Of a DNA stretch of 64,000 nucleotides, positions 13,210 through 25,288 are shown piece by piece. A program made the translations under genes and the position numbers. The notes under the pieces were generated by a model. That model did not search any database, was not told the origin of the DNA, and saw nothing but the letters and a program-made list of their open reading frames with translations. Position 1 is the first letter of the stretch. Each line of letters begins with the position of its first letter. Origin of the DNA: Anaeramoeba flamelloides (Eukaryota > Metamonada > Anaeramoebidae); assembly GCA_027625915.1 (NCBI GenBank), contig JANTQA010000022.1, positions 21,001 to 85,000 of the forward strand. The letters are read 5' to 3'.

Positions 13210-13905
13210 CAATCCAAACAATTGAATTATATCATAAAAAAATAATGTTTCTCTAAAATTTAAAAATACCAACCAAGATCGATTATATAATCTCTTGTAA
13301 CCCTTACGATAAAAAAGAGAAATAATAATAATTTTTACAATTAGGAAAGAAAATCAAATAAATTTTTTTTTTGGAAAAAAATACAGAATTTTAATAAATT
13401 GGTTTTTGTTCAAAATTAACACAAGTAACACAATCTTTGTGATAATTCCTATTACAACTGTTGTACAACTTAAATTGTGAACTTATTTTTATATTTTTTT
13501 CAAAATTCTCCGCATTACTGGAAATGTAGTATTGGATTATTTTGAGCTGAGATCATGTTTACATTTAACAGTATTTCCATTTCCCTGAACCTAAATATTT
13601 TGCCTTAAAAAAGAAAAAGGTCAACACTATCAATTGTTTTTCTTAATCCTCGATCCCAAAATTTTCATTGTATTAGATTTTAAAATTTCATCGTTGGCAA
13701 TTAAAACAAAGAAAAATTTCAAATCAAAAAATTTTTCTTCTTAAAAGGATAACAATGAGAAAACTTGGTTGTTTCTATAAAACAAAACAGTAAAATAATT
13801 GTATAATCGATATTATTCTTTGGTTTAAATTTTTTTTTTTTTTTTATTTTAGGATACTTTGTATTTGTAAAAAATGGTTTAGTTTGATTTAACTTTGATA
13901 TATAT
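13210..13905. other. Gene-free AT-rich stretch left of D1
   Basis: No protein-like frame or repeat structure beyond homopolymers. Confidence 0.6.
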
Positions 13906-13908
13906 ATA

Positions 13909-14442
13909 AACTAAAATTCAAAATTTTCCACACAGCTAAAATGTTCCAAACAATCACAATAATACAATTTCATTGAAATTTGAGATAATTTTGATTTTTG
14001 TAAAATATGAAAATCATTTTTTCATCTTTTAGTTTTTGTTTTCATTTCATTGTTTGAATTACGTAATTTGCTTCGTTGGATCAAAATTTTTCTACAAGGT
14101 TTATATTATGTTAAAGTTGGGTTGTTCCAAATAGAAGAACTCAAATAAAATTAGTTGGTAGTATCTAACCATTTGATCGATCAATATTCCTAATAGAATT
14201 TAAACAAATTTACTAATGTATTTTTTTGTTTTGCTCTCTCCAAAATTTTTAACACACCTTCTTGATTTATTTGTATTGATAATTATTTATTTATTGTTTT
14301 GTGAGTATTTTATTCTATAAAAAAGTGTTAACATTTCAATTAGTGAATGGTTCTAATTTGGTAAATCTTCGAGAAGTGGTTAAATAAGTTTTTTTTTTCA
14401 CAAATCGAATTTTGGTGTGTTAAAAATTTTGAATTGGTGTTT
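13909..14442. mobile_element. Family D short transposon, copy D1
   Basis: A 534-bp element starting AACTAAAATTCAAAATTTTC with a matching inverted end (GTGTTAAAAATTTTGAATTG then GTGTT) inside TATATA. It is homologous over its whole length to D2. Confidence 0.75.
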
Positions 14443-14444
14443 AT

Positions 14445-17100
14445 ATATATATTTTTGGACTTTCGGATTTTATTTATTGGCTTGAAGAAAAAAGGTAGAA
14501 TTCAAAAAGAATTAATTTTTTAAAAACAAAACAAAAAATTAAACAATATTTTTGTTTATAATACAACTTTTTTACAAATTCTCTCTCATTGACTTTCAAA
14601 TTACTTTGACAATTTTTTCTAAACCTTAAACAAAATTTTTTCTTATTTTTTGGAAATTTTTTAAAATCAGAAAAAAGGAAGAAAATTTTTGAAATTACAA
14701 AAGATCAACAAAACAAAAAAAATCAATAATAATTACTCCCAAAAGTTAATGAATTTTTATTTTAAAACTCAAAATTAAGAAGATCTTTCCAAAGTGCATC
14801 AATTGTCCTGAATGGATATTGTGTTAAAAACAAAAAAAACACAAGACTTTTTTAAAAATTTTAAATTTGATTTGAGATTGATTCTAGTAAATATTAAAAG
14901 GATATTAAGAGTAAAAAAAAAAGATTGTTTCACAACTCTATCATATCTTTAAAATTATTTTATAGATTCTAAATTTATTTTTAACAAAGTATGAAAAAAA
15001 AAGGTGAGTCAATTCTCTTATCAAAATGAAATATATTGAAAATTTGTGAAACCAATTTTTAATGATCAGATCATTTAAACTTTTAACCAAACTACATAAG
15101 CGTCTAAAACTTTATAAATTATTTTACTTTTTAATTTGATGTTTAATTCAAAAAAAAATTTGATTAAGAAAAAAAAGGTGAGTCAATTCTCTAAAATGAA
15201 ATATATATATATATATATTAATACTATAATAAACCAAAGCTCTTAAACCCATTTCGAAAAATAGGTACCCAAATGTTGAGATCTCATTCTAGAATAATTG
15301 AATTTCCAATAAGATGTTATGTGGTTGTTTAATGAATAATTTCAGATAAAATTTTTCTATTTAAAAATTTAATAAGCAAACTGTTTCAAGAACAAGATTG
15401 GAAGAAAATAAAAAAATTTATTCAAAAAATCAGAAGAGAATTTGATTTTTTTATGTTCAGTACTTTCCATAATAATACAGGATTAATTATGAATTTTTAT
15501 TTACTGATTTAAATCTATATTTGTTTCATCTTGAAAATTTTAATTTTTCTTGAAATCAAATCATTTTTATAACTGAAAAAATATTTGATAATATATAGAT
15601 GTTTGAAAAATTTTGGGAGATTTTTTTGCAAAATTTTTGATTAAAAAATTTAATGGTTTTTTCTCAACATACAAAAATTGTTAAAAAAAGACATCTTGTT
15701 AGTGTACAATATTCTGATGATTATTAATAAAGTTCTAGTTTATGACTGATAATTTACAGGTATCCTACGTATATTAGTTTTTCTGAACATTATTTTTAAC
15801 AACTGGGCCCTTATTTTTCGGAATAGGTTTATAATTAACGTAAGTTTGTTATTTGAGTAATTTAGGTAATCATTTATTATTTCTGATTACAATTTTCAAA
15901 TACTAGATTTTTTTGAAAATTCTTTTTTAATGGTCTCTCACAAAATCTATCATTAATCGATTTTTGGGAAAACTGAGTATAATTAAAAATTGATATATAT
16001 ATATATATATATATAATATTATAACTATTTAATATTTTTTGAAAAGTTATTAATAGCATACATTCCTCAAATCAAGGTTCTGGTAACTATATATAAGAAT
16101 AGTTGGGGAAGGAAGGAATTCACCATGATTTTTTTTCTTGAAGAACATTAATAGTAACTATACAATTCAAAAGTAATGATTAATTCAAAGAAACAAACAA
16201 ATTAACTTTACACTCTAAATCTTTTTTTTTTTTTTTTTTTTTTTATTATACTTCTTCTTTTTTTCTCAAGTTCAATCAACCCCCTAAAGTCAAAAAAAAG
16301 GTCAATTGGTCTTGATTGCATTGATCAGCAGTGCGTATCTTGGTAATTCAAAAATTCACTTTTAAATATTTTTCAAATCCAATGTTTATTAATAATGAAT
16401 TAATCAAATAATAAACCTAGATTTGACTACAACATCAAAATGGACTCTAAATGTGCTTGGTAATCAATTGATATTATTTAATCCAGTATTTGTTGGTTTT
16501 GTTTTTTTATTTTTTTATTTTTTTTTAATTTAACTGATCATACTTGTTGTTTTAAATATAAATGTTTCTCGATATATAAAAAAAAAAAAAAAAATAAGTT
16601 TCTACTGGCTGTTTTATATAAAAACCTAACCTAAATATCCTATTTTCACTACAATGTGATCGAATAGTTAAAAAAAAACAAGAAATATAAATCTTTCTTA
16701 AATTTTGTTCATATTTTAATGTTGTCAAATTCTAAATAGGTTTGAAATTAAAAATAATGAATATGGATGGTTTTGAAAATTTAACACATGATTTGGTTCT
16801 TGTTAGAAATTCCATTTGCACAATTATAACCTATATAATTAAGATTCAAAGTATTATTAACCTAACCTACCATTTCATTTCTCCAATTAATTGAAATGTT
16901 TTTAACCTTGACTCTCCAAAATTAAAAAAAAAAAAAAAACTAACTAACGAGAGAGAGTTTAGAGAGAGAGAGAGAGTTTAGAACTTAAGGTAAATCATCA
17001 AAATACGATATTCAAATTGTTAAAAAAAAAAAAAAAAAAAAAAGAAAGAAAGAAACAACATAAAGTAATAATTCAAAAAAGATCTTATTCAAGAAAAATT
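14445..17100. other. Gene-free AT-rich stretch
   Basis: Only a duplicated ~40-bp stretch (AAAAGGTGAGTCAATTCTC near 14997 and 15173), TA runs and poly-A/T tracts are seen. This is the longest stretch in the window without an assigned element. Confidence 0.6.
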
Positions 17101-17211
17101 TTTCAACCTTTCTATGTTTGATCGTTTCTATGTGTCCAGAGTCAGTTGATTGTTGAGAAAAAGCTTGATCTAAAACTGCTTGCTCAAACACCTAGCCGAT
17201 AATACAGGAGT

Positions 17212-17655
17212 GCAAGAACCCTCGTCCTAGAACAGAAGTGAGTTGTCTGGAACAGAAGTACCCAGTTGCTACATTGCACCGTTCCGTATGATACAGTGTG
17301 CAAGAGCTGCCGTCCTGGCACAGAAGTGAAAAGTTTGGCACAGAAGTGGACGGGTAATAAATTTTGTTTTTGGGTTTTTTTTTTTTTTTCTCTCAGTATC
17401 TTTCTTAATAAACACACCTCGAATTTAGATCACCAAACAACAACGAAAGAGAATTCTTAGAAAAAGGATTTAATTTTAATGATTTAATGATTTAATGATC
17501 AATGATTAATGTTAATGTTAATGTTAATTGTTAATGTTAATGTTAATGTTAATGTTAATGTTAATGTTAATGTTAATGTTAATGTTAATGTTAATGTTAA
17601 TGTTTATGGTTAATGTTAATGTTAATGTTAATTGTTAATGTTAATTGTTATTGTT
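17212..17655 (+). repeat. Composite unit 5 (two motif pairs)
   Basis: Pairs start at 17229/17249 and 17317/17337; the pairs themselves are 88 bp apart. The spacer matches unit 2. The TTAATG array is long (about 17500-17650). Confidence 0.88.
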
Positions 17656-18160
17656 AATGATAGATCTTGAAGTTTATGTTAGTGTTTAAGTAATTCTGGA
17701 TTGAATTTCTCTGTTTTTTATATCAATATTTTATTTTATTATTATGATTTATTTCATATTAAATACTTCCAATCCTTAGATTTGATTTGATAATTTTTTT
17801 TTATAATTTTATATAAAGAAGAAAAAAACTCTTCAAATCAAAAGATATTCCCTTATTAGAAATAATGAACTTGTCGAGTAGGTACGTGTAATAAGTTCCG
17901 ATTAGAACTCTTCTAAATCTGAATTTTCACATAAAACCATTTTTTTTTTAATTTTTTTTTCTTTCTCTTAGATCCAAATGAATTGACATTCTTTGATACA
18001 CTATATTTGACTTTATTTAAATAATTTTTTAAATTATTATTTTGATAAGAAAATTTTGAACTATTTTGAAAATCATTATGATAATGGCAAATTGATACTA
18101 TGTAAAAAAAGAACAATATTTTATAAAATCTATGATTTTGAGAGTATTAATGATAATATT
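17640..18160 (+). repeat. 515-bp block, copy 1 of 4
   Basis: The sequence from TTAATGATAGATCTTGAAG to the A1 insertion recurs at 20045-20560, 28640-29160 and 31035-31555. It follows a TTAATG array each time and contains the conserved stretch GAACTTGTCGAGTAGGTACG. Confidence 0.85.
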
Positions 18161-18161
18161 A

Positions 18162-18624
18162 CAGCTGTTCCAACCCTACCGTAAAAAATTATAAGATATA
18201 CAGATCCTTTGTATATTATAAAATTTCCATTTATGAAATAGAAAATTCAATTTCTATCATATCCAATGAGAAAATTTTTTTTTTAATCTTAAAGAAAAAA
18301 AAAAATTGGAATTTCATAAGAAAAGAAATCACAGAAACATGAAAGTATTTTTTCGATCCTTGCTTTTAAATTGTTTAAAACCGAAATACTCCCAATTTTA
18401 GAAATTCAAGATCCTTATTAATATACTTTTTTTTACAATTTATTTGCCATTTTCAAAAACCAAAAATTGGATAATATAAATTTTTTTCTCTTCGAATAAA
18501 AATTTTTTATGGTTGATAATAAACTTTCATATCCATTTTACGGTTTGTTATACATGACAAAATTTAATAATAGAAAATCAATTTCTGTGCCTTATAAATT
18601 TTCACGGTAGGGTTGGAACAGCTG
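18162..18624. mobile_element. Family A short DNA transposon, copy A1 (TA target site)
   Basis: The ends are CAGCTGTTCCAACCCTACCG and its reverse complement, flanked by TA on both sides (18160-18161 and 18625-18626). The paralogous sequence at about 29145-29175 lacks the element and carries a single TA at that point, which proves the insertion and the TA duplication. No coding capacity is seen, so it is a Tc1/mariner-type non-autonomous element by target site and end sequence. Confidence 0.9.
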
Positions 18625-18625
18625 T

Positions 18626-19560
18626 ATTTTCAAATTCTTGAATTTGGTTGAAAAAATTTGAACACATGTTAGGACCATATATATATATAAAAACACTTTT
18701 TGGATTTTTGAAAATTCATTATTTGAGACTAGGGAGAAAAATATGATGTTAGTGTTTTGATTCTTTAAAATAAACAATGTTTTATAATATTGTATTTGAG
18801 TATACTCAGTATCTTTCGAATTTTCATTTTTACATTTTTGAAATTTTTGAAAAATTTGAAAACATGATTTGTCTATATGTATTAAAACACTTTTTGAATT
18901 TTGAAATACTTGAAAATTTATGAAAATTCATTATTTGGAACTAGGGAGAAAATTATAATGTTATTAGTGTGTTGAGTGTTTGAAATAAACAATATTTTAT
19001 AAAATCTATCATTTTGAGTTTTTTAATGATAGTATTATTATAAAAATTTTTGAATTTGGTTGAAAAAAATTGAAAATATGTTTTGTCTATATATAAATAA
19101 AAACACTTTTTGAATTTTGAAAATTTTGATTTTTGAAATTTTCATTATTTGAGACTAGGTAGAAAAATATGATATCAATATGTTGAGTCTTTAAAATAAA
19201 CAATATTTTATAATAATATATTTGGGGAGATTCACTATCTTAAGAATTTCTATTTTAACATTTTTGAAATTTTTGAAAATTTTGAAAACATGTTTTGACC
19301 ATATATGGGCAAACACTTTTTTGATTTTTGAAATTTTTGATTTTTGAAATTTTCATTATTTGAGACTAGGAACAAAATAATGATATTAGTGTGTTGAGTG
19401 TTTGAAATAAACAATGTTTTATAATATAGTATTTGAGTAGACTCAGTATGTTCAGAATTTCTATTTTAACAATTTTGTTAATTTTGAAAAATTTAAAAAC
19501 ATGTTTTGACCATATATGGGCAAAAACACTTTTTGAAATTTTCATTATTTGAGATTCGGA
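18626..19560 (+). repeat. ~205-bp satellite, array 1
   Basis: Landmarks like ACATGTTTTGACCATATAT recur at about 18666, 18859, 19076, 19287 and 19500, giving units of about 193-217 bp. Each unit also has ATTCATTATTTGAGACTAGG and AAATAAACAATGTTTTATAA. Confidence 0.85.
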
Positions 19561-19792
19561 AAATATATTTTTGTGGATTAGTAGATTTATTGTTGTTTTT
19601 GTGGATAGGTTTTTGTGGATAGGTTGTTATTGATGATTGTTGTTTTTTGTGGATATGTTGGTGTTGCTGTTGTTGTTGTTGTTGTTGTTCGTTGTTTTTT
19701 TTTGTGGATATGTTATTGTTGCTGTTATTGTTGCTTGGTCATAAGCAATCATGTGTACCATCATCGTCGCTAGTTTACAATGCATTTCCTTG

Positions 19793-20045
19793 CTGTGCAA
19801 GAAACCACCGTGGTGGCACAGAAGTGACAACTTTGGCACAGAAGTGGGCGGGTAAATTTATTGATTTTTCAAGTGGAATATATATTGACACTATTTATAG
19901 AGTACAATTATGAAATTATATAGATCTAGAATGATACATGATCAATGTTAATGATTTAATGTTAATGTTAATTGTTAATGTTAATGTTAATGTTAATGTT
20001 AATGTTAATGTTAATGTTAATTGTTAATGTTAATGTAAATTGTTA
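19793..20045 (+). repeat. Composite unit 6
   Basis: The pair starts at 19815 and 19835, within CCACCGTGGTGGCACAG. The spacer is the AAGTGGAATATATATTGACA type, and the TTAATG array covers 19942-20045. Confidence 0.88.
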
Positions 20046-20560
20046 ATGATAGATCTTGAAGTTTATGTTAGTGTTTAAGTAATTCTGGATTGAATTTCTC
20101 TGTTTTTTATATCATATTTTATTTTATTATTATGATTTATTTCATATTAAATACTTCCAATCCTTAGATTTGATTTGATTTAGGTTATTTTTTTTATAAT
20201 TTTATATAAAGAAGAAAAAAACTCTTCAAATCGAAAGGTGTCTGTCTTGTTATTAGAAATAATGAACTTGTCGAGTAGGTACGTGAAATAAGTTCCGATT
20301 AGAACTCTTCTAAATCTGAATTTTCACATTAAATCATTTTTTTAATTTTTTTTTCTTTCTCTTAGATCCAAATGAATTGATATTCTTTGATACTCTATAT
20401 TTGATTTTATATAAATAATTTTTTGAATTAATATTTTTATAAGAAAATTTTGAACTATTTTGAAAGTCATTCTGATACTGACAAATTGAGACTATGTAAA
20501 ACAAGAACAAAATTTTATGAAATCTATCATTTTGAGAGTTTTTTAATGATAGTATTATTA
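20045..20560 (+). repeat. 515-bp block, copy 2
   Basis: Same order as copy 1, without a transposon at its right border. It is followed directly by the ~205-bp satellite. Confidence 0.85.
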
Positions 20561-21330
20561 TAAAAATTTTTGAATTATTAAAAAAATTTGTAAAAAAGGT
20601 TTGGACCATACATATGTATAAAAACACTTTTTTGAAATTTTTGAAATTTCATGATTTGAGATTAGGAAGAAAAATATGATATCAATGTATTGTATCTTTG
20701 AAATAAACAATGTTTTATAGAATTGAATATTTGAGTATACTCAGTATCTTCAGAATTTCTGTTTTATTATTTTTGAAAATTTTTTGAAAAATTTGAAAAC
20801 ATGTTTTGACCATATATATAAAAAACACTTTTTGAATTTTTGAAAATTTTGAAAATTCATTATTTGAGACTAGGAAGAAAATTAGAATGTCAGTGTGTTG
20901 AGTCTTTGAAATAAACAATGTTTTATAATATAGTATTTGACTAGGTTCGGTATCTTCAGAATTTTTATTATAACATTTTTGAAAATTTTGAAAAATTTGA
21001 AAACATGTTTTGACCATATATATAAAAACACTTTTTGAATTTTTGAAAATTTTGAAAATTCATTATTTGAGCCAAGGAAGAAAAATATAATGTTAATGTA
21101 TTGTATCTTTGAAATAAACAATGTTTTATAATCTTGTATACGAGTAGAGTACCTATCTTTGAAAATTGTATTTTAACATTTTTGAAAATGGTTTTGAAAA
21201 TTTTGAAAACATGTTTTGACCATATATATATAAACATTAATGAATAATTGAAAATTTTGATTTGTGATTTGGAAGAAAAATATAATAATAATGTATTGGG
21301 TATTTGAAATAAACAATTTTTCATTATATA
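20560..21330 (+). repeat. ~205-bp satellite, array 2
   Basis: Landmarks recur at about 20597, 20801, 21003 and 21210. The array ends in diverged AT-rich sequence before the 3.8-kb element. Confidence 0.85.
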
Positions 21331-21672
21331 AGTATTTGAATAGGTATTATTTTAATATTTTGTTTTGAATAAAATTTGGAAAAAATGGAATAATTTATCT
21401 TACAATAATTTTTTCAGATTATTATCATTATTCTACTTTTAATTATTAAAATAATTTAATCTCATTTCTATGTTAAATTAGTTTCCACTTTTAATATACT
21501 TACTTTCCAACATATTTTTCAGGTACAATTAAAAATATAAATTTGAAATACACTAAATTCAAAAATTAATTAAAATAATTTAGGGTTTTTTAAAAAATTT
21601 CCAAAAAAAATGTTATAACTTTCATTTTTTTAATTGTCAATTAAATTTCTTTGAAAGGATATGTATAAATTA

Positions 21673-21721
21673 TTCTTGTTAAGGAATGTTGTCGGAATTC
21701 TCCTACGTACCCAACTGAAAA

Positions 21722-21771
<50 letters not shown>

Positions 21772-21855
21772 CAGAATATATATTTACGCACCTAACATAT
21801 TAGGTGCTATATTACCTACACCCCCAAACCCCCTGAAGGGGGCTTTCCTACCTAA
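21673..21855 (+). repeat. Left terminal inverted repeat of the 3.8-kb element
   Basis: It contains the ordered blocks found inverted at 25289-25455. A run of about 15 T followed by more than 30 A interrupts it, which explains the length difference from the right copy. The inner edge carries a GC-rich hairpin next to CCTACC. Confidence 0.75.
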
Positions 21856-22539
21856 CCTAAATGTAATAATTAGTTGAATAAATTAGTTAAAAATCCTCTG
21901 TTTGATGAATTATATTATTATACTATTGCCAGTTCAATTTTTAATATAAACTATCATTCAAAATCATTGGCCCATCAATTATCAAAATTTAAAGAAAAAT
22001 ATTTTTAATACTTGTAGTTATCTATTATAATATCAAAATTTTTATTTTAGTATTTGGTTCACTACTCCAAGGGGTATTTGTTTTTCTTCAAAAAATAAAA
22101 TAAAAAAAGTTAAAAAAAAATTTTAAAAAAAATTGTGATCATTTATTTTGAATGAAGCATTACATGAAAAAAAAATTTTTTTTAAAAATTAATAAAACCC
22201 ATTTATCGATTCTCCTTCCCTTTGAATAACTAAATCTAATCTCTTTGTCATATTTGAAACCAATTTTTCCATTAATTCATCTGTTACTTCTTTTCAAATT
22301 TTTCATTTTCATTTTCCATTTTAACAAAACACTTTTGAAAAAATAAAAAAGAGAAAAAATGATTTATTTGCAAACTTTTCATTGTGAGAGGAAAAACTTC
22401 AAAACGATACAAAAGCAAATCAAAATTCAAATGTAAGGTTGGCCATTTATTATGAAATTTAGTTTATATGAACAAAATAGAAACAATTTAGACACAATAT
22501 AAAACCCTTGAAAGAATAAAAATCTTTAATTTTACATGC

Positions 22540-22850
22540 AATTTGGAAATAATTTTGGATTTTTTTCACAAAATATGAAAATTCATTATTCTGTCTAAAT
22601 TGTTTTTTTGTTTTTGTTTTCATTTCTCCTTTTTTTACAGATTCGATAATCCTGTTTTATTAAATTTCGATCTCAAATTTTATTTTGATTTAACGATAGA
22701 AAGATTAATTGTTGAGTTTGTTGAATAGAAAAAATCCACATGCAATCATTTGATGCTATCTTTACATTTGATCGATCAACAATTCTTTTTTGGAGGAATT
22801 TGAACAAATTTACCAATATAGTTTTTTGTTCAAACCTGTTCATTTCATCA
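22540..22850. repeat. Diverged relative of family D interior within the 3.8-kb element
   Basis: Blocks such as TTTGATCGATCAA, followed by TTTGAACAAATTTACCAAT, and GTTTTTGTTTTCATTTC occur in the same order as in D1 and D2. It is either an old family D insertion or a source region for that family. Confidence 0.4.
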
Positions 22851-23120
22851 ATTTCGAAATAATAAAATTTTTATTTTTTTTAGAAAATTATTAGTTTTTG
22901 TTTCAAAAATTTCCTTTTTTCTGGATTATCAACTCTAATCTAATCCGAAAGTTTAATTTTTTTTGAGATCATTTCAAAATTAATCATAAGTCAGTAGTGG
23001 ATTAAAAAACAAAAAAAAAATTTCATTTTTATTTTTAGGGATCTTCTTTTAACATTTGGGAGAGAGAGAATGTAAATTTTTTATTCTTTGATTTTAATTG
23101 TAAAACATTCATAATAATCT

Positions 23121-23165
23121 CATTTCTACTTTAGTAGAAATGAAAGGCCATCTTTAGATGGCCTT
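23121..23165. other. Twin adjacent hairpins
   Basis: Two perfect 10-bp stems with TT loops sit one base apart: CATTTCTACT/AGTAGAAATG at 23121-23142 and AAGGCCATCT/AGATGGCCTT at 23144-23165. They lie in the interior of the 3.8-kb element. Their role is unknown; they could mark the border between two transcription units or a structured end of a nested element. Confidence 0.7.
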
Positions 23166-23679
23166 CAAAACAGTATATTCAAAACCACCATATCAATAAA
23201 TAATCACACAACAATCAACAAACAACAATAAAACCACAAACAACAACAATAATCAATTACTTCTTAAATTAATACAAAACACAATATATTACAATCACAA
23301 ATAAGTTACAAAACTTTACACTTATTCTAACTTAACAAAATCACATAAAACAAAACATAAACATAAAATAATATTCATAAAAAAAAACAACAAACAAACA
23401 AATAAACAAAACAAAAACTTATATTAATAAATACACACCTAAAATACAAATAAAGATATTAAATCCAAAACTGACAATTTTCAAATTAATTCTAAGGATC
23501 TAACTTATAAAACAATAAAAATTCCACAAGCAACGTTAATGTTGATAATATTTGACAATTTGGATGAAAATTCCATAATTCTTTCATATATAAAATGGAA
23601 AATGATCAAAACAAAACTGAAATCGGTAAACTCGAACAAACCTAATCAAGAAACCTAAAAAATGAAAAAGAAAAATAAA

Positions 23680-24144
23680 TCACAATCTCTGAGATTGAAA
23701 AATGAAGATCATTTTAATAACATTAGTGATGGATGCCACTAACTTATGAAGATCGAGTGTATATGAGTATTGATCAACGAGTTGCTAAAATTTACAATTT
23801 GTAACACACAAATCAGAACAATTCCTACAAAGGAATTGTGACTTTCTCTTATTTTTTTTTTTAGTTTTTGACTCATTTGGTTATTTTTGGTTCCTTGGGT
23901 TGAAATTCACATTTTAGGATTTTTGGTGGATATTATTTACTTTGTTTTTGTTCATTTGAAAGAATCTTCCATGACAAACATATCGAAACACTTTTAATTT
24001 TTTTGGGTTCATTTTTATGTTTTTTATGAGATTATATTTTTTGTTTTGTCTCTCTCGAAAAACTGAATTGTTCATGTTCAATACCAATTGGATTGGAGTA
24101 GCAATGGTCAAGGTTTAGTGGTATTTTACATTCATTGTTTTCAT
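23680..24144 (-). other. Possible hidden reading frame (TAA/TAG read as Gln) inside the 3.8-kb element
   Basis: If TAA and TAG are read through, the minus strand is open from ATG at 24144 to TGA at 23680 (154 codons, with three TAA and one TAG). The product looks protein-like: basic in the middle (NPKKLKVFRYVCHGRFF), Lys-rich later, then QFLCRNCSDLCVTNCKF with a Cys-x2-Cys-x3-Cys-x3-Cys cluster, then a mixed tail. The Cys cluster recalls the C-terminal Cys-rich domain of PiggyBac-type transposases, but that is a weak resemblance. With TGA as the only stop, frames of this length arise by chance in AT-rich DNA, so this is a candidate only. Confidence 0.3.
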
Positions 24145-25288
24145 CTAAAAAAAATTTTTACAAAAGTGCAGTCAGTTTTTTTATTCCTTAAAAACAACGA
24201 TTTAATTATTTCTTCATACTGATAAATTCTAATAAATTTCAAAAAAATTTTAGTTCAATTTCCATTTTTATAAAATCTTCGAACTGTTTTTTATCAAACA
24301 GTCCAGTACAATAAGTATTTTGAAGAGCAATTTATTTTCGAGAGTTTCTTAACACTTGACTTCATAAAATGCTTTATCCAAAGCTTGAGCATAAAAAGTT
24401 CAAAAAAGGAAAATCAAATAAAAAGTTCCAAACTTAAATTGCATTTTATCAGTATCTTTTGGTTGAGAAAAAAAGATCTTTTCAGTTTTTTGGAAATGAG
24501 GATTTTTGTTGGATCCAATACAATACCAAACACTTTACCTTGGCTTTATTCAATTACGTCTTTCTTTGGAAATCACAATGAACCTGTCAACAACATTCCC
24601 AAATTATTTGTTAATTTTTTGAGATTTTGACATTTCAGGTGAAAATTTAAAACCTATTTCATCATAACTCACACATTTTAAAAATCGACTGTAGGTAATT
24701 CCCAACAAGGTTAACTAGTTTTCAATTTGAACCTCAAAGGAAATTTTCTTCAAAATTCGATTTTTCCAATCCTTCTTTTGTATTTTGAGAGAACACAGAC
24801 ATTAATGAGACATTGCAAAAATAATAGAAATCACTGAATTTTGAGAAATCACAGAAATAAAAATAATCACAGAAATCATAAGATAAGTGAGATCAATTCT
24901 CACTTTTTCTGAAAAAAAATTCAATTTTTTCCAAATTATAGATCTCACTGAATAAATATTTGTGAGATTTGAAAACTACTTTTAAATATACCGATACTTA
25001 AAATTTTCAATTACCAAAATATTTGTTAAAATTTAGTTACACAAAATTCCGAATTAGAATTTTAGATTTTTTTTTTTTTTTTTTTAGGAATTATTCAGAA
25101 ATAATTTTATTAGATATCCAAAAATTATATTCCAGATTTGAAATTTATTTTGTATGATTGAATTTTTGTTTAAAGTTTGTAATTTAAAAAGTTGAAGTTG
25201 AATGTATTATAGATTTAAAAAAAATGATTTTTAAAAAACCCAATTCTTAATTTGAATCTATTAATTTCAATGACTTAATATCATAAAG

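Noticed and set aside
24223-24630. Plus-strand frame of 135 codons (TAA read through) overlapping the 3.8-kb element
   Set aside because: Reasonably protein-like but has no start codon near its beginning, and the opposite strand frames are equally open. It cannot be separated from chance.
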